In this document: one piece after another, positions 26,354-36,658 of the stretch
Layout: every line of letters begins with the position of its first letter
Numbering within the stretch: the first letter of the stretch is position 1
Source: Bombus terrestris
Taxonomy: Eukaryota > Arthropoda > Insecta > Hymenoptera > Apidae
Length of the DNA stretch: 64,000 nt
Direction of reading: 5' to 3'
Assembly: GCF_910591885.1 (NCBI RefSeq)
Contig: NC_063282.1
Location: 3,288,001 to 3,352,000 of the forward strand
Translations under genes and position numbers: made by a program
The notes under the pieces: model-generated
What the model was told of the DNA's origin: nothing
The model's input: the letters and a program-made list of their open reading frames with translations, nothing else
Database searches by the model: none

Positions 26354-27830
26354 CCTTCTTTTCCCTTTTTGTTTCTTTACTTTCGTTTAACCGATACCGG
26401 AGACCCAGTTCTTTCTTCAAAGGAGGACACCCTGTATTATTCCAGGGGATACAGAGGTGCATGACCTAGTTACGCTTGGGCGTGTTATATGGGTCATAGA
26501 CACCATTCGCAGCAAGTCATACGTGCACACGTACCCACACAGGGACACGTATTATAGTCTAGAAAATTATGATAGTTTCCACGGAAACGTGATCCTGCGA
26601 ATATGGGGTAGTAAAAGTTTTATAGCTCACCTACTATATCTTGCAATTATCAGGCATGAATTTACTTCTGGAAATGGAAATACGGCTTTTAGATGAACAA
26701 CCGAAGTCGATCGATGTTTCTGTATAAACTGTTTCTCCGATTTTTCTCTATTTTTAATTGCCATTTTAATTATCCAGTAGTATATATAGGCAGCATCGAA
26801 GAAGCATCCTCGAGATCATTTTAGAAAAGAAAATTCCACGAGTACAGATAGCTCTTTAAAGTGTCCTTTTTCAACGAGGAGCTTTTCAGCGGATCAGAGT
26901 TAAAAGGCACGAACGGAAAAGTACAGGAAGAGGGAAGCAGTTGAGGTTTGCAATGAAATTGGCTATCTGGGCTCTATCAGTAAGCTCGCGTGTGTATTGC
27001 AAAGGCAATTTGTAACTTTCTAGTACTTTCTACCATCGTGTGATCGGTGCATATACAGGAACGATTAACAGTAACCGCATCGATCATGTCTATCGAAATC
27101 AACGTTCTATAGCTTAAAAGGTAAATGTTTGCAAGTTGCATAAAATGCATCCGGAAACAGTTTGTGAAAACCTTCTGTGAATGGTTGAGGAATAACAAGG
27201 AAATGTCCAACTTTCATAGAAAGTTTTCGTTTCTCTGATCTTGCTATTTCAGAAATCTCTAGATCAAATAAAAGCAGCATAGAAATTAATTTTCCAAATT
27301 TAATTTCTCAGATTCTCTCACGAAGCTGTTGTCTCTGTACGTGTTACTCTCTCACTACCAAGATCATGTTCCTGTACTATTTTAAAGCTTCGAGCTGACA
27401 CGAAATACTTCCAAAATATAGGCTGGAAGATCTTAGGGTATCAGGATTCTCTCGCGCGATTGGAATATTGCTCTTAATAGAATTTTACAAGTTACAACTT
27501 ACGAATCATTAACGCTAATAAATTTGCTTGCGTATCAGCACCAAATTTGGCAGCGAGACGAATAAAACTCTACACGTGAATTCTACGAATTTCGATTTCT
27601 ATTATTTTACGAACTGATTTTTATTCGGCCACAGTTTTAAAAATTATAAAATACAAGCCTGTATAACTTCTAAACTATGACTGGTCAATTCGATAACGTT
27701 ATTAGTTGGCAAATTATTGTGCGAAATGGTCCAGAAATCATAATATCATCGTAAAATGTACGGCGTAGGATAATTAAAATCACCGTAAAACAGTGATTCA
27801 CTCGACACCCGGTACACTCGAAATACGCGC
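26354..27830. other. No gene seen
   Basis: AT-rich. The string ACACCCTGTAT lies at 26428-26438, just after the MITE, and resembles ends of some insect transposons, but no partner end was found. No coding exon recognised. Confidence 0.4.
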
Positions 27831-28150
27831 ACGCGTGCACTTGCCCGGCGCACGGACTCTCTTCGTTCTCTCTTCCTCTGCTCTGCCCAAGACCATTCCT
27901 CCTCGCTCTTCATTCTCATGTCCCCTTCCTTCCCATCTTCGTCGGGAATTTTTCAATTCTCCCCTTGTATTCGTTTTTTTTTTTCTACCCTTTCCATCCC
28001 CTTTCGAGCTCTAGCGTTCTCTGGATGGCTGAATCGTTCTCTCTACCTCTCTTACTCTGTCCCTCCCCTTGGCAGAGTCCGTCTCGCGCGCTCTCGATAT
28101 CGCTCTCCTCGTCGAGTTCGCGATTCGAGGGACCGCGCCGCGTTTCTCTC

Positions 28151-28185
28151 TCAGTCTCTCGCGCAAAGCGGTTTCGTGTCGACGT
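28151..28185 (+). promoter_or_regulatory. Candidate Inr + DPE core promoter of the encore-type gene
   Basis: TCAGTC at 28151-28156 matches the arthropod initiator TCAGTY. Counting its A (28153) as +1, positions +28 to +33 read CGACGT, five of six matches to the downstream promoter element. The surroundings (27830-28380) are a pyrimidine-rich tract, CpG-richer than the flanks, ending in the first candidate start codon at 28411. Promoter use is inferred. Confidence 0.4.
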
Positions 28186-28410
28186 ACCGTTGCACACGAT
28201 AGATTGTGGCTGGTCCGGGTCTCCTCTACGTGTGTTCCTGTGTGTAGTCTATCTTTCTTTTCCCTCTTGTCAACCCTCTCTTCATTCTTTCGACTCAACT
28301 GGATAGCGGACAGTTTCTCAGATCCTTCCATCCCTTTGCTTTTCTTTCCACGTTTGTACCCTCTTCCTGCTGGAAGATGACCGTGTTGGTGGCTCAGTTC
28401 GCGGGGGATC

Positions 28411-28420
28411 ATGGATCACC
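28411..28420 (+). CDS. enc: Alternative first coding exon of the encore-type gene (Met-Asp-His)
   Basis: ATG GAT CAC C is followed by donor GTAAGA at 28421. It ends in phase 1, exactly what the common exon at 30612 needs, giving an N-terminus MDHLPSIVVHK. The upstream tract resembles a promoter and 5' UTR. Another ATG at 28378 lies in a different frame and would be an upstream ORF. The protein from this start would be about 1304 residues. Supported by phase and splice consensus only. Confidence 0.45.
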
Positions 28421-30111
28421 GTAAGAAAGAGACGCGGTGGTTGTCTGTCGCGACTGGTGCTCGAGATAGCGGCGAAGAAGGGATCACAGGCCGACAGAGA
28501 AAGAGTGTATTGCTATTTTCGAGACGCCGTGGAGCCCGGCCAACGTGTGCGTCCGGTTTACGGTACGAAAAAAACGAGAGGGAATCGCGGGTGGAAGGTC
28601 GTCGCGAGGCACGATCTACGATGGATCTTGTGCACGGAAATCGAGCGGTCTTGTTCGTTGGTCGATCTCGAGATACTTGTTTACGAGTGTCCTGATCGTT
28701 TTGCATTTCTATGTCGAGAATTAATTCCGCAACTGTAGGATATTCTTAATCCTAGTTCGCATAGTGGTAGTTTTAACGTGTCGAGGGTACAGGTTGAGAG
28801 AAGAGCACGATGAAAGTTAAACGCTCGAGAGAATCGTTCGATGATCTATTCAGATTACGCAAGTGATCGAGTTGATCGATCTTGGACGTCCAGTTGATCA
28901 TTAACCCGCATTAACCCTTGCTACTTAATTTGGTTTGGAAAAATTCATTTGGCACCGTGAGCCACCACTGCGCCCAGTCGAGAAAAAAGCCAGTGATATC
29001 GGGTCGATTTTATGTTTATGTGTCTGGGTATTTTTGGAAAAAGTTTCTACGCATCGTTTCGTTGCTCTTATCGAGAATCTCGGAAACTGACCTATCCGAA
29101 TTCTTATCACGTCGACCGTCGACCACCTTAAGAAACACAAGTTTATTCGAATAATTCCACCGTTCTTCGACGGATCTAAAGTTTAATCCTTATCTTTCCT
29201 ATTAATTTTTTTTAGAGCTTTACGAGTGTAACCACGAAGCTTTGAAAAAGAGAAATTAAGAATCGTGAAAGGTGAAAGGGTATCGGTGTACAAGGCGAAG
29301 AATAGATTTCGACGACGATGATCGATAAGCTGATAGTGAATCGTGCGGGGTTTATCTTGGATTCAAGACTGTGAATAATGTTGAGTTTGGTCAAGAGAGA
29401 AGAGAAAAAGAGAGGATGTCTCGAACGAAGACGTAGCCGTGTTTTCGAGTCACTTTGTCGCGATGATTCCTACTCTTTGTCAATTAATCGTCATGGAGAT
29501 TGGCCTCTGGAGGTTGGTTGTGGTTTTACTACCAAAAAAGAAAGATCGCTGATTCATCCCTTTACTGACATCGTTTTTTTTCTTTTACCATTCAGAGATA
29601 GACGATTTATAAATCGAAGTGCAGGTTGAACGAAATCAAAGAACATAGTTGTTGTCAGTGAGCAACGATATTTGTGAACGTACGCGCGTTTAATAGTAAT
29701 CGTATGTACTCCAACGAACATACGCTTTTAGCACATAGAACCTCCAGAATACGATGTTTCTAATTGTTAGTCCGTACTTGCGCATGCTAATTTTGCTTCA
29801 CACTGTTTCCCAGACAAGAGATAGTTCGTGTATCCACGAAAATTAGTTCATTAATCTTTGGGAGGCATTGTTCTAATAAAAATCTTATTTAATTCAAAGT
29901 GATTGAGTTTTGTCACGTGTAACACCGCTTGTATGCACAAAAGTGTGATAGATAACTTGTGAGCAAGATTTGATTAACATACTAAATTGAAAATCACTCG
30001 TAAATCCATAAAAATATTTATTAATTATTTCTTCCCATTTTGTCCTCGATTATAACGGGGATCCCAATTTTTTTTAATAAGTCATTACCTTTGTGTTGTA
30101 TTTGCTTACAG

Positions 30112-30287
30112 AGTGTACGATGTTGGAAGGTGGACGTGCAGTGACTTGGCTCCTTGTATCAGCCCTACGAGCTGCACGTCACCCAAAAGATTCACGTACT
30201 AACCCAGTTGCACCTGTTTGAACCCACCAGTTGCAGAATCCTGCACCGTAACCCCATGACGCATTTAACACATGGCCCGCCTGGAGA
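30112..30287 (+). other. enc: 5' exon with upstream ORF and second encore start
   Basis: Bounded by TTACAG at 30106-30111 and donor GTAAGT at 30288. It contains an upstream ORF of 33 codons at 30120-30221 and then, 51 nt beyond its stop, ATG at 30272 in good context (ACACATGG). An in-frame TAA lies 6 nt before that ATG, so it is a true start for this frame. The last 16 nt are coding and end in phase 1. Confidence 0.55.
30120..30221 (+). CDS. Upstream ORF, 33 codons
   Basis: Starts ATGTTGGAAGGTGGACG and ends TGA, with a hydrophobic middle (AVTWLLVSALRAA). If exon 28411-28420 is spliced to exon 30112, its ATG joins this same frame and gives a 39-residue product ending at the same stop. A regulatory role is inference; no homologue was recognised. 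Confidence 0.35.
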   Translation: MLEGGRAVTWLLVSALRAARHPKDSRTNPVAPV

Positions 30288-33200
30288 GTAAGTGTTATTC
30301 AGGCTCACGATTTTTCTGCTCCTCATTGCTTTTCCCCCTAAATCCTGATTTACTCGACAACAGAGCACGCGCGCGTGGCTGACAAATCTTTCCAAGAAAT
30401 TTGTCTGCTTGCCGTTTTCTCTCGGTGAACGAGTGCACTTCAATATAATACATAGAGGTGTACGAAACGGCGCTGAACGAAGCAACTTTGGATAAGATAC
30501 ACGATTTAGCCGATGCTAAATGAAACGTTTAATTTATCTACAGGGATTAGGTGTCTTTTTGATAAACAAGGTCGAAGAAACGTAGCCAGAACTGCGTTTT
30601 GGTTGTTTCAGTACCAAGTATAGTGGTGCATAAAGGCAGCAGGTCGCATAGCCGACCTGAGAGTCCCACGGTGGTGGTGCGAGGAGGAATGCCCTCACTG
30701 CCATCCTCTAGGCAAGGCTTCGTCATAAGTGGCTCCAATACGTCATATCAGAACAGCTCGGAGTCGGATATGATAGACGGGAATGCCAATCCGAATGTCG
30801 GCTCTTCTCCTACACAGAATTCTCTCCACCGCAGCTCGCCCTCCTGTCCTCCTGACAAATCAGACTCAGAGAACAAGAACTTTCGTACCAGGGTACGTGT
30901 CTGATATGTTTGAAGATCCAACTATGAAAAGATCCCAGTTTTTAGTTTCTATGTCTGAAGTATATGTGTTAAAACGAGCGTAAAATCCTTTTTAGACGAA
31001 TACGAAAGTTAAGTTGCTGGTCAGGAGCCATGCTATGAGAGAGTCGACGTCTCCTCCAAGGGAGCCACACAACGGTTCGTCGTCTCCACATAGCCCTCAG
31101 TCGGTAGACGGTGAAAAGAAGTTCGTGGGCAACCTGTCGCCAAATTCCACTAACGTGAAGCTTAATAACAACGAGTCAATGTTCAACAGTAATCTTTGCC
31201 CGAATCAATCCCCCAAGCAAATGCGTAATACAGCTACTTCACCTACCTGTCGAGCTCCGTCACGAAATGGTAATATTCATTCATTTGAGCTTTTAACAGG
31301 ACTTTATCGTTACTACAGTAAAGGTAGACAGAGTTTATCTTGATCGCAGGTCAATCTAGTCCCTCCCAAATTCACTCACCAAAGAATAATAACTCTCCAA
31401 CGAACGGCAATAAGTCGGAGAACCAACGTTCCAAGATGACAGGCTCGCACGTGATTCAAAAATGCAATAATTGCGTAAAGAACAATCAAAATGACCGACC
31501 CGGCTTGCTTCAGACGCCTGTGTCTCCGTCGAAGGCTGGGCAGGCGTTGCAACACTCGCCAAAGAGTACCAACCTGGCTCAAAACGCGCAAAACAATCAG
31601 CAGAAGATGGAACAACGTAGACCAAACACGTTGAATATTTGCAACAACCAGTGTTCGACGCAGTGCGGCAATACCTTGTCCGTGAGCAGACCTAGCTCGC
31701 GGCACAAGCTGAGGCATCAGAATTCCTCTCAGGGTAGCTTTGACAGCGCGTCTCCTTGCCTCTCACGAGGTGCGTGTGTTCCAATTTTTAATATAATGTA
31801 ACTATTAGAGTGCGGATTATGCAAATTGATATTTATATGAATACAACTAGAGAAATGGGGCCTATGTAGGAAAGATTTGTTACACATACTAAACATTATA
31901 ATTTCTTGTATACTGGGTGCACTCTGTATATTTACATCTTCAAAAATCCGCAGTCTAATCGCCATATAGAAACTTAAATTAAGAAAGCAAAGTCAATCCC
32001 TTATTGCAGCTGTCCTGCTATTATTATTTCAAGTATTTATTTGATCTTGAGGCGAAATAATCTTTCTTTTCTTCATAGATAGTAGTACGGAATTGTATAC
32101 GGACAGTACTGGAATAGATCTGGAGCATTTCATCGCGGAAACTATAAATCGTAACCAAAAGGATCGCACGGTGCTATTAAAAATCGAGAAAGATCTGATA
32201 GAATTTGCAAAGGACAAGCAGAAAGTCTGTCACAAGTTTCCAAACATGTCCTCTTACAACAGAATGCTAGTGCATCGCGTGGCAGCCTACTTTGGCATGG
32301 AACATAACGTAGATCAGTCTGGTTCCAGCGTGATAGTTACCAGAACGAAAAACATGCGAATTCCAAATACTCGTTTTAAGGAACACATCAGAGATGATCT
32401 GATTTTGTCTGAAGAACCGCGAAGAAGTATTCTGAAGAGAGATTCTAGCTCGTTCGAGGACAATTTCAATTTTAAATCTCCTGACAGATTATCTGGCGAT
32501 TATTGCCGACAGAGTAAGAGTTTCGAGGAAAGGGAGGAGGAGTATGAACGTGCCAGACGAAGAATATTTAAAGATAGCAGTGGAGAAAGTAGCGAAGTTA
32601 CTTCCTGGCCTTACTGGTCTTCTTCAGAAAGTTCTGACGCTTCTGCGAGATATCGTTTGTTACATCCTTCGGATCATACGATGAGGTAAATACTGTAATA
32701 ATAGTTTTTATTGTGTGTTGTACTTATCTAATGTAACAAGAAGGCTGTGTTGCGTATGTAATAGACAAACGAAGCTCTTGAAAGGGGAATCTTTCGATGG
32801 AAGAGAATCCTGTCGAGGTTCCGTATTGAGGCCATCTGTTTCCAAGTCCTTTAGTTTCGGTGGTTACACCAGGGGAATGCTTTCTAGAGGGGACAGTGTT
32901 ACATCCACTCATAGTGCTGGGGCTCGCCTTATGAAGCAAGGTTCGTGCTCAGTTCTGTACGAATATATCCTTTTTTAAATCCTTCCCTACACGCATAAGT
33001 TTTATGGCGTGAAATATGTCTATAAATTAGAGATTAAATCTGTTGCAGACTCAGGTGCTAGTATGTGTTCACGACTAAGTCCTTCGAGTAGCGGCTATAA
33101 ATCGCAAAGCCAACGCAGCGATGCCACGATATCGCCGTCTCCTTCGCCATCCCCTGTGGCAACCATGACCTGCAGTCATACCCAAGTATCTAGTCAGGAT

Positions 33201-36200
33201 CTCGCTTCTCCGGAATCGAATAATCAAACGGTGATGTGGGCGGTTACCAGTATATCCAGTGTACCGCCGGGTAGCATAATCATAAATCCGCAAACGAATC
33301 AGCCGTATACCAATCCAGATGGTTCGATTTACCGTTTCGATCCAGAGAACCCACCAAAATTTTATACTGCTGCATTGCCGCCCGAAAACGAAAGGAATAA
33401 CATGTCGCCCAGCAAGACTATAGAAGTATCCGAGCCACCCAAAATAACACAAAATAACACAAAGAACGAAAATAAAAAGAGATCGCAGACTAACAAGCAA
33501 CACAACGGTGGTAACACAACAGCAGTGACTCATGTGACGAACTCGGCGACATCACCGAGTTTACCGTTCACGCCGCCACCTCAACAGAATCCAGGATCAT
33601 TGCAACAACCGCAACAACAACAACAACAACAACAACAACAGCCGCAGCAGCAACAAACTCTAGTCAAATCATCGTCGACAGTGCAAATTTGCAATCACAA
33701 CCAAACAGCTCAACCATACACGACCTACGTACCTACCTCAGAACCATATAATCAGGGTGTTTATCCACCCTCTGTGGGGCAACAGACTGTGATGATGGCT
33801 CCTCATCCGAGTCAAAATCAGGCGAACGTTCAAAACAATGGTCAGGGTGATGTATTTAATCAGAATTCGGTTTACGCGAATTATGCAGTACCTGTGCAAC
33901 AAGGACCAGTGTCGCAGACAACGGAGATAACGGAATTGTCCGGATATTTTATGGGTATGAGTATCTACGATCAACGCGTGACTGGTGATAACCATTCTAC
34001 GCCGCCGCACTCTTACCCACAACCGCAACCATCTACAAATCAAGCAGTTCAAAATGTGCAGACGATGCCGCAGAATTACTGGCAACCACCACCCAATTCT
34101 GTACCGGTATTTAATTTTACGGCTTTATTATATTTTCTAATATAGCTTTATATTAATTCCTTGCTTTTGTTTTCTTCTTCTGTAGGCACAACAGACGATG
34201 TACTTCGTACCTCCGCCTGGTGCACCACTTTCAGTCAGTCAGGGTCCAGGTGATAGACAGCCATTACATCAACAACAGAGATTTACGACAAATTATTCTT
34301 TCAATGCACAAACTATGACTCCTCCGAGCCAATCAAATTGTAAGTGAACTTCTTCAAGATTCTTCTTAATTACGATATGATAATTATTTAATATGTTATT
34401 TCTATCTTAGCTAATTACGTGGGTAGTTATCCAGTCCCTTACAATTCAATGCCTGCTGTAACACCAGCACCAGGGGATTATACGTATCAACCATCAGTTC
34501 ATATGGTACCTACGTATTATCCGCCAGGTCAAACGACGATTCAACCACCACCTGTCATGTACAGAGTGCCAACACCACCAAATACTCCGACTTCTAATCA
34601 GGTAGCCATTATTACATATAATTTAAAAATATTATCAGTTAGCTTAAGATCAATCTATAAATCCTATAATCGATTAATTTACAGATGCCTGGAATGCCAC
34701 TGATGTACGTCAACTCTGGTAGCTATCCGCCACCAACGATGGTATCCAATGGAACATTTGGCCATCAAGTCGGGCACAATGGCACGTCACCTGCACCTCC
34801 TGGAACTTATATGACTCCTGCGCTGGTTCCCAATCTCGTTTTTAGACAAAATGTTCCTGTGGGTTTTTTGAGATAGTTACATCGAACGAAATCAGAAAAA
34901 TTTAATGATGAAGATTGTTCAATTGACATCTTAGGTTGTTGCTGGTGTACGAGCTTCAACGCCAAGTAACTCTCAGAGAACTAGCAGGTCGCCGACTCCA
35001 GCACACGAGCTGTTCGGAAGTGGGAGCGGGGACAGAAGCGCACAACCCCAACCACGCTACCCACTGCCAATGTATCAGGGTGTCCATATTGTACAAGGTA
35101 TAATTTCTGTTACATTATAATCGAGTATTCTTCGTTACTTTATTGATTATTTATTATTATAGGAGATATGAGATTGATGCATCCCGCAGTACCAGCCAAT
35201 CCACGGTTGCAGTATGCACCAGTACCATCACCACCTGTTGTTCAAGGTTGTCCACGACCGTACCGACCGCCTTCTTATTCGTCGAACACCTCAGGCGCTG
35301 GTACGCCAACCTCGTTTGATGGGAGAAATCAGAAAATTCGTAAACAGAGGTAATTTATCAATCTTTATTATTTTATTACGAGTTAATCAATTATTCATAG
35401 AGAATGTCGCTGTACTGGTGTCCTGTAAATGTAGGAAGAAGTAGTATACTAATTTTATTATTATATTATTCTAATATTATCAAAGTATCGAAAGTGTGTT
35501 AAAATAAAAAAGGAAGCGGTAACACAAATTGCTCGTTAGGTCCAAAGTAGCATCGTTGCCACCAACAGGCGCGCGGCCCAATCTTTATCAGACTCCTTCC
35601 ATGCCGTCGCTCTCGTCTAACGTTCCGAAAGATATCAGAGAAGGTAAGAACCGATATTATCCATTAATTAGTTAGATGTTCGCTCGGTACGTTGCTTGAA
35701 AGTTCTGTTACTTTCTACTTTTGTTTCGCTTATGAAGAATGAAATGTGACACAATTTTTGACACGTTCTTGTATCTCCTTAAAAGCGAAACCTGTGGAAG
35801 ACAATATGATATAAGGTACAGAACTTCAGTATAAAATACTACAAAAAGAACACACGGTATCTACATTGTAACGTAGGTGCTTTTTCACATGCGTTGATTT
35901 CGCTTTGTCGATATTTGTTGTTCGTGTGAAAAGTGTGCCTGGAAAATACTTCCTATTTTAGTGTATCCTGTTGATACGCAAGTCACTGAAGATTATTATA
36001 TTATATATGAACCTTTTTCAAGGTTGAAAAAAATAGGAAGCATCAATTTTCAGAGCATATATGACTGTAGCACTGTACGCTTACACACTCACGCGCACAG
36101 GTTTCTGTAGGAATATTTACTTTTTGCTCATCTATTTACGCAAACATATTGCGTTTGTTGCACAACGAGTTTCTAAGTTTTATTTCATTTCTTTTTTCTT

Positions 36201-36658
36201 AAATCATTCTCGGACTATATACATAGATTTAAACAAACATATCGTGGTAAATTTTTGATTCAGAAGCGACATGTTTTTAAAATTTCTTCTTTATATTTGT
36301 TTTATATTAGCTACAGTTATACGATACATTTGCAATTCATCGCGCGGTCTCTATTTTCTCTATACATGGAGGTATGCTTTAGATCAGCTGATATATGTAT
36401 ATGTATATGATATATTAACGACACTCGTTTAACGCAATCCTGATTTGCACAACAACAATTCACTGGCATTGTATCACGAGAATCGATAATGGAAGCCTGC
36501 GCTGCTCTCAGAAATAATCTTTTAATTTCAGGGACTGTGAAGGTGACAATCACCCGCCGAAACCAACTGGTACAATATTAAGTACCCGGGCCAATTTTGG
36601 AAGAGGATCAGTGCTGAACGTAAAGAAAAAGACAATTATATCGTTACAGGCTAATTGA
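30272..36658 (+). CDS. enc: Encore/R3HDM-type R3H-SUZ domain protein
   Basis: Exons: 30272-30287, 30612-30892, 30996-31269, 31350-31769, 32079-32685, 32765-32940, 33049-34106, 34186-34339, 34411-34601, 34685-34858, 34935-35097, 35163-35349, 35540-35643, 36543-36658. All phases join, giving 1306 residues plus stop. The N-terminal third is Ser/Pro/Asn-rich with VKLLVRSHAMRE. An R3H domain (about residues 360-430, with R-x3-H in YNRMLVHRVAAYFGMEH) and a SUZ core (KSFEEREEEYERARRRIF) follow. The C-terminal half is Q/N/P/Y-rich with a polyQ tract. R3H binds single-stranded nucleic acid; Drosophila Encore acts in germline and oocyte RNA regulation (family knowledge). Donors at 32941 (GTTCGT) and 34859 (GTGGGT) are unusual. 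The acceptor of the last exon is ambiguous (see findings). Confidence 0.9.
32079..32685 (+). other. enc: encore exon with R3H and SUZ regions
   Basis: One 607-nt exon carries the whole conserved core. The R3H fold runs from KIEKDLIEFAKD through FPNMSSYNRMLVHRVAAYFG to TRTKNMRIPNTRFKEH. About 40 residues later comes the SUZ-type EEREEEYERARRRIF. This is the strongest evidence for the family call. Confidence 0.92.
33603..33656 (+). repeat. CAA/CAG polyglutamine tract in encore
   Basis: Eighteen codons in the reading frame: two Gln, Pro, ten Gln (nine CAA and one CAG), Pro, four Gln, then Thr follows. CAA-rich codon use with CAG at the end suggests a length-variable trinucleotide repeat. The tract lies in the low-complexity C-terminal half. 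Confidence 0.9.

Noticed and set aside
26428..26438. ACACCCTGTAT, similar to ends of some insect transposons
   Set aside because: No inverted partner or target duplication was found nearby.
28416..28738. Several overlapping frames of 90-100 codons downstream of the encore first exon
   Set aside because: They lie mostly beyond the 28420 donor in the putative intron and read as Arg/Ser-rich composition artefacts.
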